DNA of 36,044 nt from Microbacterium sp. (GTDB lineage Bacteria > Actinomycetota > Actinomycetes > Actinomycetales > Microbacteriaceae), in assembly GCA_031277885.1 (NCBI GenBank), contig JAITLM010000081.1:1-36044 (forward strand), given 5' to 3'. Under the pieces are notes generated by a model that saw only the letters and a list, made by a program, of their open reading frames with translations, did not search any database and was not told the origin of the DNA. Position numbers and translations under genes: made by a program. Positions 24,498 through 31,459 of this stretch are shown here, piece after piece. Position 1 is the stretch's first letter. Every line of letters begins with the position of its first letter.

Positions 24498-25022
24498 TCA
24501 GCTGGCGCGCACCGCCTCGTACTCGGGGAGAAGCGCCTGCCAGCGCTCCTTCCAGGCGGGCGCGGGCTCTTCGGCGGACCAGCCGGAGGGATGTGCACCG
24601 GCGGCGGATCGCAGGGAGCGGCCGAGATCCTCGAGATGCACCTGCCAGCCGGCCGCGTGGAAGTGCAGCACGCCGACGCCGAGTCCGCGCTCCTCCACGA
24701 CCAGCCGGGACCTGGCCCCATCGGCGGACAGCCAGGCCTCGATCACGGTCTCCTCATCGGTGCCGGGTTCCTGAGTGACCACGAGGTGGTGCGGAGCCTC
24801 GCAGACGTCGATGCGCATCGCTCCGGTCCACGTGCTCGTGAACGTGGCCTCCAGCATGCCTCCGACCCGGAAGTCGCCGGCCACCTGGACGATCCAGCGC
24901 GCCAGCCGCTCGGGATCCGTGCACGCCCGCCAGAGGTCGTCCACGTCGGTCTCGTAGACGTCCTCGACACGGATGGCGCCATGCGCGTCGTCGAGATCCC
25001 ACATCGTCCCGGTCGCGATCAT
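24498..25022 (-). CDS. SRPBCC (AHSA1-like) domain protein
   Basis: The 174-residue protein has a START/Bet v1-like ligand-binding fold. Typical segments are VEDVYETDVDDLWRACTDPERLARWI, GDFRVGGMLEATF and a long C-terminal helix ending WKERWQALLPEYEAV. Such proteins are very often encoded right after an ArsR repressor, as here; the start overlaps the arsR stop by 4 bp (ATGA). The pair may form a small-molecule sensing or detoxifying unit, but no substrate is known. Signal peptide and membrane segments are absent. Confidence 0.85.
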   Translation of the reverse strand: MIATGTMWDLDDAHGAIRVEDVYETDVDDLWRACTDPERLARWIVQVAGDFRVGGMLEATFTSTWTGAMRIDVCEAPHHLVVTQEPGTDEETVIEAWLSADGARSRLVVEERGLGVGVLHFHAAGWQVHLEDLGRSLRSAAGAHPSGWSAEEPAPAWKERWQALLPEYEAVRAS

Positions 25023-25336
25023 GTCCTGTCCTTCTTCCCTCGGGCGATCTCGGTGTGCAGGGCGTCCAGGCGCTGCACCCACAGATCGCGATACTCCTCG
25101 AGCCAGTCGTCGAGGTCGACGAGCGCCTCGGGGCGCAGACGATAGATGCGACGCTGCGCGTCCTGCCGCACGTCGACCAGCCCCGCCTCGCGCAGCACGC
25201 GCAGATGCCGCGAGACCCCGGGGCGCGCGATCGGCAGCGCGTCGGCGAGTTCGCCCGCCGTCGCCTCGTGATCGCGGAGGATGCTCAGCACGACGCGACG
25301 GTTCGCGTCGGCGAGAGCCTGCAGAACTGCATCCAT
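25019..25336 (-). CDS. ArsR family repressor
   Basis: The 105-residue winged helix-turn-helix protein (about 5-80) has the recognition helix in ADALPIARPGVSRHLRVLREAGLV and the wing DVRQDAQRRIYRL. It has no CxC metal-site cysteines, so it is not a classical arsenic/cadmium sensor. It is the SRPBCC-linked, autoregulatory type. Expressed as an operon with the downstream SRPBCC gene. A palindrome in its promoter is the likely operator. Confidence 0.9.
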   Translation of the reverse strand: MDAVLQALADANRRVVLSILRDHEATAGELADALPIARPGVSRHLRVLREAGLVDVRQDAQRRIYRLRPEALVDLDDWLEEYRDLWVQRLDALHTEIARGKKDRT

Positions 25337-25347
25337 GGCTTGAATGT

Positions 25348-25353
25348 ACCTTA
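25348..25353 (-). promoter_or_regulatory. -10 box of the arsR-SRPBCC operon
   Basis: TAAGGT on the minus strand lies 11 nt before the ATG at 25336, so the leader is only a few bases. Confidence 0.45.
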
Positions 25354-25360
25354 TTCGTTA

Positions 25361-25378
25361 CGTACCCGCAAGGGTACG
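25361..25378. promoter_or_regulatory. Palindromic candidate ArsR operator
   Basis: CGTACCC-GCAA-GGGTACG is a perfect 7-bp inverted repeat around 4 nt. It sits 8 nt upstream of the -10 box, over the spacer and -35 region, where a bound repressor would block RNA polymerase. Confidence 0.6.
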
Positions 25379-25481
25379 CTCACCTCGCGATAGCGATGCC
25401 GGGCACGGTCGTCAACCCCCTCGCGATCGCAGGGCGGGCCTGCGAGCGTGTGGTCACGACACACACGAGAGGAGGCAGGCC

Positions 25482-25688
25482 ATGAGCGCTGCCGATCACG
25501 CGAAGAACGCCGCCGAGAAGATGGGGGGAAAGATCAAGGAGGGCGTCGGCAAGGTCACCGACAACGAGAAGCTCGAGAACGAGGGTTGGATGGATCAGGC
25601 CAAGGCCGATCTGAAGGAGGCCGGAGAGAACCTCAAGGACGACGTGAAGAAGGTCGGGGAGCACGTCAAGGACGCGATGCACGACTGA
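25482..25688 (+). CDS. CsbD family stress protein
   Basis: The 68-residue, highly charged protein belongs to the CsbD family. The family core is KNAAEKMGGKIKEGVGKVTDNEKLENEGWMDQAKADLKEA, and the C-terminus is an amphipathic KDDVKKVGEHVKDAM helix. Members are induced by general stress in many bacteria; their molecular role is unknown. GAGAGGAGG precedes the ATG, a strong ribosome binding site. It is the last core-like gene before the tRNA-associated insert, whose distal repeat begins 39 bp after its stop. Confidence 0.9.
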   Translation: MSAADHAKNAAEKMGGKIKEGVGKVTDNEKLENEGWMDQAKADLKEAGENLKDDVKKVGEHVKDAMHD

Positions 25689-25726
25689 TCCGCCTGTGGA
25701 GCCCCGCCGGGTGCGGAGAACGGATC

Positions 25727-25769
25727 CGGTGGGGCGGGCGGGACTTGAACCTACGATCGTTGGGTTATG
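25727..25769. repeat. Displaced 3' half of a tRNA gene, candidate attachment-site repeat
   Basis: These 43 bases match the 3' half of the CAT tRNA gene (27169-27211) at 41 positions and in the same orientation. The two differences (TA for CG at 25752-25753) lie in the T-stem region. Identity stops sharply in the anticodon loop. This is the pattern expected when an integrase inserts an element into a tRNA gene: the element rebuilds the gene and the old 3' half is left at its far end. A tRNA cannot be made from this copy. Confidence 0.78.
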
Positions 25770-25894
25770 GCGGCGAGAAGCGTGCTGTGGCTGTTGTGAT
25801 ACTTGTCCTCCGAATGGGGGACAGATTTTGGATCCAGTTTCGAAATAGTGTGGTGATGCTCGGGCCGCCGTAACTGTACGACGACTGGAGAATC

Positions 25895-26794
25895 ATGAGC
25901 ACGCACAGATTGAGCACGACGTTCGCAGGCGGGGGGCTCGTCGTCGCGATAGCGTTCGGGGCAGCGGTGACCGCTCCCCCTGCTATGGCCTCTACACACC
26001 GGGCCGATTCGAGCGGGCAGGACGCGACGGCCATCGATGACGATTCCGTAGCTGATGTCATCGAGAAGGCAGAGCTCGCTGCGGTGGGAGCGCCGACCCC
26101 CGCCGAAGCACCGTCACCAGTCGTTCAGGACGGCGCGACGGTCGATGTGAACGGCAGCGACTTGTCGGTCACCATGGGGGCGTCAAAGAATGCCGTGGCT
26201 TCCGACTCGGGTCAGTACGCGACGGTGCAGGACGATTCGGTCACGTATGCGGCCAGTCACCCGGGAGAGGGCACAACACGTTTCGCAGCAGTCCTTGCGG
26301 ACGCGACGGACGCACGGCCGCAGTGGACGTTTGCAGTAGGTGCACAGCTGCTACCCCTCGATGACGGGACGGTCAGCATCTCGGACGGGGAGAAGTTTCT
26401 GGGCGGAATCGATGCACCGTGGGCGATCGACGCCGAGGGCCGGTCGCTCCCCACGCACTACGAGATCACGGGATCGACGCTGACCCAGATCGTTGACACG
26501 ACGGGAGCATCGTTCCCCGTTGTCGCGGATCCCACGGTCAACTTCTATGGCCCGTATATTCAGGTCCGCCTGAACAAGGCCGAGAGCTATGCGGCCATCG
26601 GTGGATACGCCGCCTGCGCCGGGGGCTTGAGCAAGTCGCCCGTGCCGTTCGCGAAGGCCCTGCAGATCGCATGCACGACCGTCGCCGCGATCGGCACGAC
26701 TCAACTGGCTGGCGGAAACTGCATCTCGATCCACTACGTCGTCGGACTCGGCGGACCTGCAGGTGTGTGGTGGCCCTGGATCAGGAAGTGCTAG
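25895..26794 (+). CDS. Secreted protein of unknown function with Cys-containing C-terminal domain
   Basis: The 299-residue precursor starts with a signal peptide (hydrophobic core GGGLVVAIAFGAAVTA, likely cut after AMA at 30-32). A long acidic, Ala/Ser/Asp-rich region follows (about 33-140), then a beta-rich segment ending ASFPVVADPTV (205-215). The last 85 residues form a separate part with small residues, two hydrophobic stretches and four cysteines, C241, C260, C276 and C299, the last being the C-terminal residue. I recall the (F/Y)PVVADP segment from many uncharacterised secreted actinobacterial proteins with variable C-termini; this was not checked. The layout suggests a leader/carrier followed by a releasable effector, possibly antibacterial. 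GGAG precedes the ATG. A small membrane protein gene follows by 8 bp. Confidence 0.7.
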   Translation: MSTHRLSTTFAGGGLVVAIAFGAAVTAPPAMASTHRADSSGQDATAIDDDSVADVIEKAELAAVGAPTPAEAPSPVVQDGATVDVNGSDLSVTMGASKNAVASDSGQYATVQDDSVTYAASHPGEGTTRFAAVLADATDARPQWTFAVGAQLLPLDDGTVSISDGEKFLGGIDAPWAIDAEGRSLPTHYEITGSTLTQIVDTTGASFPVVADPTVNFYGPYIQVRLNKAESYAAIGGYAACAGGLSKSPVPFAKALQIACTTVAAIGTTQLAGGNCISIHYVVGLGGPAGVWWPWIRKC

Positions 26795-26802
26795 GCCCGA
26801 CT

Positions 26803-27072
26803 ATGAGCTACTTCCTCGTTGGGGTCATTCTTCTCGGGTGGGGCGCGCTGGTGGGAAGGATCGGGCGAAAGCTTGGCACGATCCTCGCCGTTGTGCCTGT
26901 TCTCGTGTGGTTCGGCGTCCTGGCGTGGTTGACGTCGACGAACACTCTCGATAGCGCGGAAGGGAGAGGGCTTGCCAGCTATCTCTTGGTTGGGCTCCTC
27001 GCCTTCCTCGTTGGCTCGAACCTCACGAGCCGCCTCGGCTCGCCCCGCCGCACAGGTGACAAAGCTGACTGA
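26803..27072 (+). CDS. Small integral membrane protein, possible immunity partner
   Basis: The 89-residue protein has three predicted transmembrane segments, about YFLVGVILLGWGALVG, TILAVVPVLVWFGVLAWL and ASYLLVGLLAFLVGS. Short basic loops (RIGRKLG) and a basic, polar tail (SRLGSPRRTGDKAD) flank them. I do not recognise a family. It starts 8 bp after the secreted-protein gene and shares its terminator, so the two are probably one operon. Small multi-span membrane proteins encoded directly after secreted peptides often give immunity, which is the basis for the suggestion. Alternatives are a pore or export accessory protein. Confidence 0.65.
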   Translation: MSYFLVGVILLGWGALVGRIGRKLGTILAVVPVLVWFGVLAWLTSTNTLDSAEGRGLASYLLVGLLAFLVGSNLTSRLGSPRRTGDKAD

Positions 27073-27120
27073 ACAGGGCGGCGAGCGGAGGCCCCGTAGG
27101 GGTCTCCGCTCTGTTCTCTT
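27071..27120 (+). terminator. Strong terminator of the island operon
   Basis: GAGCGGAGGCCCC (27083-27095) pairs with GGGGTCTCCGCTC (27099-27111), 13 bp with one G-T, closed by a GTA loop. The outer GAACAG and CTGTTC extend the stem, and TTCTCTT follows. Confidence 0.85.
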
Positions 27121-27171
27121 GGCGACCCGAGAACCGGGGGCGACCCAAGGCGCGTATGTCGTCACCGACGG

Positions 27172-27245
27172 TGGGGCGGGCGGGACTTGAACCCGCGATC
27201 GTTGGGTTATGAGCCCACTGCCTTCACCAGCTTGGCCACCGCCCC
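27172..27245 (-). tRNA. tRNA with CAT anticodon (elongator Met or Ile2)
   Basis: On the minus strand acceptor GGGGCGG pairs perfectly with CCGCCCC. The D arm is GCC...GGC around AAGCTGGTGAA. The anticodon loop CTCATAA is closed by TGGG/CCCA, and the T arm is GCGGG-TTCAAGT-CCCGC. Discriminator A is followed by CC. G1-C72 is paired, so this is not an initiator tRNA. Whether C34 is kept (Met) or changed to lysidine (Ile, AUA codons) cannot be decided by eye. The 3' half is duplicated at 25727-25769. Confidence 0.92.
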
Positions 27246-27300
27246 GGATCTTCGAGACTACCGGTCTCTGTGATCGATCGAGGACGCCTCGCGCACGGGG

Positions 27301-27831
27301 TCAGGCGGGCATGGCCTCGCGATGCGTCGTCGAATGCCCGCGATAGACCCGCGCGTTCTCCCTGAGCCCTTCGCGCTCGGACGCGGTGAGCGCGCGGCGG
27401 ACCTTGGCCGGCACCCCCGCGACGAGAGAGCCGTCGGGCACCTCCGTTCCGGAGAGCACCAGTGCGCCGCCGGCGATCAGGCACTCCGAGCCGATCACGG
27501 CACCCGAGAGCACCACGGCGCCCATGCCGATCAGCGAACCGTCGCCGATCGTGCAGCCGTGCACGACCGCGTTGTGCCCGATCGAGACGTCATCCCCGAT
27601 CACGACCGGATGGCCCTCGTCGACGTGCACGGAGACGTTGTCCTGCGCGTTACTGCCCGCCCCGATCGCGATCGTGTCGGAGTCGGCGCGCAGCACCGCG
27701 TTGTACCAGACGCTGGATCCCTCGCCGAGCGTCACAGCCCCGATCACGCGCGCCCCGGCGGCGAGGAACGCGGACGGATCGATCGCGGGGGTGCGGCCGG
27801 GCAGGGACAGGATCGTGGCGTCGTCGCTCAT
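27301..27831 (-). CDS. Gamma-class carbonic anhydrase-like protein
   Basis: The 176-residue protein has left-handed beta-helix hexapeptide repeats (for example VTLGEGSSVWYNAVLRAD, IGDDVSIGHNAVVHGCTIGDGSLIGMGAVV). The three metal histidines of gamma carbonic anhydrases are present: H69 (VSVHVDEG), H86 and H91 (GHNAVVHG). Most such bacterial proteins (YrdA/PaaY-like) trimerise and bind zinc; carbonic anhydrase activity is variable, and some are thioesterase- or acyltransferase-like. The ATG follows TAGGGT after 6 nt, which suggests a leaderless mRNA. Confidence 0.92.
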   Translation of the reverse strand: MSDDATILSLPGRTPAIDPSAFLAAGARVIGAVTLGEGSSVWYNAVLRADSDTIAIGAGSNAQDNVSVHVDEGHPVVIGDDVSIGHNAVVHGCTIGDGSLIGMGAVVLSGAVIGSECLIAGGALVLSGTEVPDGSLVAGVPAKVRRALTASEREGLRENARVYRGHSTTHREAMPA

Positions 27832-27837
27832 ACTGCG

Positions 27838-27843
27838 ACCCTA
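27838..27843 (-). promoter_or_regulatory. -10 box, leaderless start of the gamma-CA gene
   Basis: TAGGGT on the minus strand is 6 nt (CGCAGT) before the ATG at 27831; no ribosome binding site is present. Confidence 0.5.
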
Positions 27844-27871
27844 TCCGCCCTCTCCCCGCGCGCGGATCCGG

Positions 27872-29995
27872 TCAGCCGATCCCCATCGCGCTCTTGAGCG
27901 CCGCCGTGTACTGCGGCGCGAGCGAGTTCGCGAAGGTGACGGTGATGTGGTCCTGATCCCGGTAGATGTTCGCGCCGCCGACGACGGCGCGGCAGTTCTC
28001 GTCGTCGCAGAAGACCTTCGTGAAGTCCAGCAGCGTGACGTCCTTCTGGCCGTCCGCCGCCGCGCGCAGCGGATCCTTCTCGGTGAGCAGGTCGGAGCGC
28101 GCACCGTCGCAGGCGCTCTGCGCGCGCGTGCGCAGACACTTGTTCGGGTCGGTCTCCCATACCGGGTTGTCGACCACGGTGATCACGGGGGTGCCCTTCG
28201 CAGTCTGCGTGGCCCATGCCTCGCGGTATCCGGCGACCGCCGCGTCGTAGGAGGATCCGTGATCCCCCGCCGCGTACGGCGTCGTGGAGAGGGCCGCGGT
28301 GAAGATCGCGTCGAAGTGCTTCTGCTTGAGCTGCTTCGCCACCGCCGCACGGTATTGCGTGCACGCGTCGCCGAACGCCCCGCCGGTGGACAGCGGCGTG
28401 GTGTTCCACGGGCAGGCGCCCTTGAAGTAGGTGGTGAGGTGCCACCCCTCCTTCTCGGCGATGCCCTGGAAGGTCGTGAGCAGCTGATAGGCGTGGCTGT
28501 CGCCGATCAGGGCGACCTGCTTGGCGTTCGGATCCTTCGATCCGAACTCGCACGAGACCGCGCGCGCGTCGTTGAGCTGCACGAAGCACTGCGACTGCTC
28601 GGGGCGGTCCACCCCGGCGAAACCGGGGGCGGGCAGGATCTGGTCGGTCTTGGTGCCCGCGCAGGACTCGTCGAGGACAGCCGCCGCCCCGAAGCACACG
28701 GGCGGGTTCGCGCGGAGCTCGGCGATGGCCTGAACGCCCTGCTGGTACGTGCCCGCGTTCGCGGCCCAGCCTGCGCCGGCGGTGCCGGCGACGATCACCA
28801 TCGCGGCGAGGGCCGCCCACAGCGACAGCCGGGGTTTGCGCGAGGTCAGCGGCTTCCAGGTGCGCGACGGATCCTCGACGAACTTCTTGGTGAGCCAGGC
28901 GAGCAGGAAGCAGATGCCGACCAGCGCGATGCGGTGGTAGATCGAGAGACCCCAGAACGGCAGGGACGGCGCGATGATGATCAGCGGCCAGTGCCACAGA
29001 TACAGGCTGTATGAGATGTCGCCCGTGAAGCGCATCGGGCGGATCGCCAGGATGCGGGTCGGGTACCACCAGCGCTCGGTGTTCGAGGCGGCGATGATCG
29101 CCGCCGCCGCGAGCGTGGGGATCGCAGCCATGTACCCGGGGAACGGCGTCTGCGCGTCGAAGCGGTAGATCACGACGAGCAGCACGATGATGCCGCCCCA
29201 GCCCAGAACGAAGCTGCCGATCGCATTGGTCACGCGCAGACGAGGGACGAGGGCGAGCACGGCGCCGACGCCGAACTGCCACATGCGGCCGAACGTGACG
29301 AAGTAAGCGGGTGCGGGGTTCGTGATGGTGAACCACACGCAGAACACGAACGAGGCCACCGAGACGACGCCGATCGCGACGGCCGCCGCGCGCAGGCGGG
29401 AACCACGGAAGTACTTCACCGCGATCCATGCCGCGAGCAGCATGATCAGCGGCCAGAGCACGTAGAACTGCTCCTCGAGAGAGAGCGACCAGTAGTGCTG
29501 CACCATGGTCGGATCGCCCGAGTGGGCGAGGTAGTCGGCCGAGTTCAGCGCGAGGAACCAGTTCTCCACGTAGAAGGTGGAGGCGACGATCTCCTGCAGC
29601 TCCGCGGGGAGCTGGGACAGCGGCGACAGCACGGGGATCGCCGCGACGATGGCGCAGAACAGCAGCACGAGCAGCGAGGCCGGCAGCAGACGACGGGCGC
29701 GTCGCGCCCAGAACTGGCCGAGATTCACCCGCCCCGTGGCGTTCAGCTCACGGGCGAGATGCGCCGTGATCAGGAAGCCGGAGATCACGAAGAAGATGTC
29801 GACGCCGACGTAGCCGCCGCTCAGCCGTCCCGGCCAGAAGTGGTAGAGCACGACGGCGAGAACCGCGATCGCGCGCAGACCCTGCACATGCGGGATGAAG
29901 TTCGATCCGACCTTCTGCGCGGCGGATGCGCCCTGTGCATCGGAGCTGCGGAGTCGGCGCAGGGCCGCACGGGAGGAGGTACCAGCTGTTGCCAC
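27872..29995 (-). CDS. Membrane acyltransferase with C-terminal SGNH domain
   Basis: The protein is 707 residues from the GTG start. The N-terminal acyltransferase-3 domain has about 10 transmembrane helices (HVQGLRAIAVLAVVLYHF, GGYVGVDIFFVISGFLI, HYWSLSLEEQFYVLWPL). The C-terminal extracytoplasmic SGNH hydrolase-like domain has ALIGDSHAYQL (catalytic Ser) and the late DQDHIT (Asp/His). OafA-type enzymes of this layout transfer acetyl or other acyl groups from the cytoplasm to cell-wall polysaccharide, peptidoglycan or glycolipid. The target is unknown. The GTG is favoured because TACCTT lies 6 nt before it; residues encoded upstream lie in the dps promoter region. Confidence 0.92.
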   Translation of the reverse strand: MATAGTSSRAALRRLRSSDAQGASAAQKVGSNFIPHVQGLRAIAVLAVVLYHFWPGRLSGGYVGVDIFFVISGFLITAHLARELNATGRVNLGQFWARRARRLLPASLLVLLFCAIVAAIPVLSPLSQLPAELQEIVASTFYVENWFLALNSADYLAHSGDPTMVQHYWSLSLEEQFYVLWPLIMLLAAWIAVKYFRGSRLRAAAVAIGVVSVASFVFCVWFTITNPAPAYFVTFGRMWQFGVGAVLALVPRLRVTNAIGSFVLGWGGIIVLLVVIYRFDAQTPFPGYMAAIPTLAAAAIIAASNTERWWYPTRILAIRPMRFTGDISYSLYLWHWPLIIIAPSLPFWGLSIYHRIALVGICFLLAWLTKKFVEDPSRTWKPLTSRKPRLSLWAALAAMVIVAGTAGAGWAANAGTYQQGVQAIAELRANPPVCFGAAAVLDESCAGTKTDQILPAPGFAGVDRPEQSQCFVQLNDARAVSCEFGSKDPNAKQVALIGDSHAYQLLTTFQGIAEKEGWHLTTYFKGACPWNTTPLSTGGAFGDACTQYRAAVAKQLKQKHFDAIFTAALSTTPYAAGDHGSSYDAAVAGYREAWATQTAKGTPVITVVDNPVWETDPNKCLRTRAQSACDGARSDLLTEKDPLRAAADGQKDVTLLDFTKVFCDDENCRAVVGGANIYRDQDHITVTFANSLAPQYTAALKSAMGIG

Positions 29996-30001
29996 CTGAC
30001 G

Positions 30002-30007
30002 AAGGTA
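30002..30007 (-). promoter_or_regulatory. -10 box, leaderless start of the acyltransferase gene
   Basis: TACCTT on the minus strand is 6 nt (CGTCAG) before the GTG at 29995. Confidence 0.5.
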
Positions 30008-30065
30008 TCCCGGATCGCTGTGACCTCCCGTCGTCCACGCGGTGGACCCGCGGATCCGTGAGGAA

Positions 30066-30078
30066 GGCAAGCCTTGCC
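30066..30078. promoter_or_regulatory. Palindrome near the dps promoter
   Basis: GGCAAGCCTTGCC is a nearly perfect 13-bp inverted repeat in the region shared by dps and the acyltransferase gene. Further right, TTAGCGTTGCCTCA (30101-30114) resembles half an actinobacterial iron box. Both are possible metal- or stress-regulator sites; the match is loose. Confidence 0.3.
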
Positions 30079-30120
30079 GAAATACCTCTTGACCTGCGGG
30101 TTAGCGTTGCCTCAGCTTGC

Positions 30121-30148
30121 TTGCGGAACATTCTGAGCCGAGTAGCGT
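30121..30148 (+). promoter_or_regulatory. Promoter of dps
   Basis: TTGCGG (30121-30126), 16 nt, then TAGCGT (30143-30148). The transcript would have a leader of about 45 nt with the ribosome binding site GAGGAGA. Confidence 0.5.
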
Positions 30149-30200
30149 TGGGGTCAAGACATCAGCACGCACGGATCCGAACGATCACCGAGGAGACATC

Positions 30201-30686
30201 ATGAGCAACGCCGAGACCATCACCGCAACCTCCGTCGACCCGACCGTCGCGGCCGGCGCCGCCCAGTTCCTGACCCCGGTCGTGCTGGGTCTGCAGGCCC
30301 TCACCGTGAACGGCAAGCAGGCGCACTGGCACGTGCGCGGCGCGAACTTCGTCGGCGTGCACGAGCTGCTCGACGTGATCGTCGACCACGCCGGCGACTT
30401 CGCCGACACCGCCGCGGAGCGCATCGTCGCCCTCGGCCTGCCGATCGACGCCCGCGCCGCGGTCGTCGCCGAGAAGGCCGGCGCCACCCAGGTGCCCGCC
30501 GGATTCACCCGTTCGGACGACCTCGTCCGCGCCGTGATCGCCGACATCGACGCGATCCTCGTGAACGTCAAGGCCGCCGTCGAAGGCCTCGACGAGATCG
30601 ACCTCACCAGCCAGGACGTCGCGATCGAGATCCAGCGCGGCCTCGAGAAGGACCGCTGGTTCCTCGTGTCGCACATCGCGGCCTGA
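30201..30686 (+). CDS. dps: Dps family ferritin-like DNA-protection protein
   Basis: The 161-residue four-helix protein assembles into a 12-mer shell that stores iron and consumes hydrogen peroxide, protecting DNA. The intersubunit ferroxidase ligands are present: H42 (KQAHWHVRG), H54 and D58 (VHELLD), D69 and E73 (ADTAAERI). The N-terminal tail is short and poor in lysine, so direct DNA binding may be weak. AGGAGA lies about 7 nt before the ATG, and an upstream ATG at 30117 was rejected because it falls before the promoter. The gene ends in a strong terminator shared with the converging regulator gene. Confidence 0.93.
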   Translation: MSNAETITATSVDPTVAAGAAQFLTPVVLGLQALTVNGKQAHWHVRGANFVGVHELLDVIVDHAGDFADTAAERIVALGLPIDARAAVVAEKAGATQVPAGFTRSDDLVRAVIADIDAILVNVKAAVEGLDEIDLTSQDVAIEIQRGLEKDRWFLVSHIAA

Positions 30687-30699
30687 CACCGCTGCAGCG

Positions 30700-30734
30700 A
30701 AAGGCCCCCGTTCCGCTCAGGGACGGGGGTCTTT
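30700..30734. terminator. Bidirectional terminator between dps and the response regulator
   Basis: AAAGGCCCCCGT (30700-30711) pairs with ACGGGGGTCTTT (30723-30734). There are A/T runs on both sides, so it works on either strand. Its right part lies inside the last codons of the converging response regulator gene. Confidence 0.85.
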
Positions 30735-31388
30735 CTGCAGGTACGCGAGCACGGCCAGCACCCGTCGGTGATCCGTGCCGGAGTCCTCGAGGCCGAGTTT
30801 GGCGAAGATCGCGGAGACGTTCTTCTCGACCGCTCCCACACCGACGCCCATGCCCGCGGCGATCGAGACGTTGCTGCGCCCCTCGGCCATCGCCTCGAGC
30901 ACCTCGCGCTCCCGCGGGGTGAGACCGCCGACCGGATCCGGTCCCGTGCGCATCAGCTGCTGCACCACGCGCGGATCCAGCACCGTGCCGCCCCGGCTCA
31001 CCTGACGGACCGCCGCGGACAGCTCCTCGAGCGAGGTCACCCTGTCCTTGAGGAGGTATCCGACGCCGCCGTCGCCCGCGCCGAGCAGCTCCCGGGCGTA
31101 GATCCCCTCGACGTACTGGCTGAGGACGAGGATGCCCACCTCCGGGAGCGCCTGCCGCAGCGCGAGCGCCGCGCGGATGCCCTCGTCGCGGAACGTGGGA
31201 GGCATCCGCACGTCGAGCACGGCGACCTCCGCCGCGGCCGCTCCGGTGCGTTCCACCACGTCTTCGGCGTCGGCATGCGCGCCGACGGTCTCGAATCCCG
31301 CCTCGGCGAACAGGCGCACGAGCCCTTCGCGCAGCAGGATCGAGTCCTCGAAGAGGATCACGCGCAACGGGGACGGCTGATCGGTCAC
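30717..31388 (-). CDS. NarL/LuxR-type response regulator
   Basis: The 223-residue regulator has a receiver domain (about 8-125) with acidic pair E14-D15, phosphorylated D59 (VLDVRMPP) and the late K of LLKDRV. A linker leads to a LuxR-type helix-turn-helix (GLTPREREVLEAMAEGRSNVSIAAGMGVGVGAVEKNVSAIFAKLGL). The GTG start follows TAGTCT after 7 nt, so it may have its own leaderless promoter in addition to read-through from the kinase gene 71 bp upstream. The two genes form a two-component system. The 3' end lies within the bidirectional terminator. The stimulus is not known. Confidence 0.92.
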   Translation of the reverse strand: MTDQPSPLRVILFEDSILLREGLVRLFAEAGFETVGAHADAEDVVERTGAAAAEVAVLDVRMPPTFRDEGIRAALALRQALPEVGILVLSQYVEGIYARELLGAGDGGVGYLLKDRVTSLEELSAAVRQVSRGGTVLDPRVVQQLMRTGPDPVGGLTPREREVLEAMAEGRSNVSIAAGMGVGVGAVEKNVSAIFAKLGLEDSGTDHRRVLAVLAYLQKDPRP

Positions 31389-31395
31389 GCCCTTC

Positions 31396-31401
31396 AGACT
31401 A
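31396..31401 (-). promoter_or_regulatory. -10 box, leaderless start of the response regulator gene
   Basis: TAGTCT on the minus strand is 7 nt (GAAGGGC) before the GTG at 31388. It lies in the 71-bp gap after the kinase gene, so the regulator can be made independently. Confidence 0.45.
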
Positions 31402-31459
31402 TGCGGCCGGCGATCGCGCCCCGGTTCCTCGCCCGGTCCGCCGTCGGATCAGGCGGCCG

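Larger units (their letters stand above)
25770..27168. mobile_element. Small tRNA-inserted genomic island or remnant
   Basis: About 1.4 kb lies between the intact tRNA gene and its displaced 3' half. It carries a secreted protein gene, a small membrane protein gene and one terminator. No integrase, transposase or relaxase was found inside, so the element is either a decayed remnant or a non-autonomous cargo moved by an integrase encoded elsewhere. The 5' 125 bases have more A/T-rich runs than the surrounding genes. Boundaries are set by the end of the repeat match. Confidence 0.65.

Noticed and set aside
25727..25769. Second functional tRNA gene
   Set aside because: Only the T arm, acceptor 3' strand and part of the anticodon loop are present; no 5' half or D arm follows.
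27172..27245. Initiator tRNA-fMet
   Set aside because: The TGGG/CCCA anticodon stem looks initiator-like, but G1-C72 is paired, whereas bacterial initiators have an unpaired 1-72.
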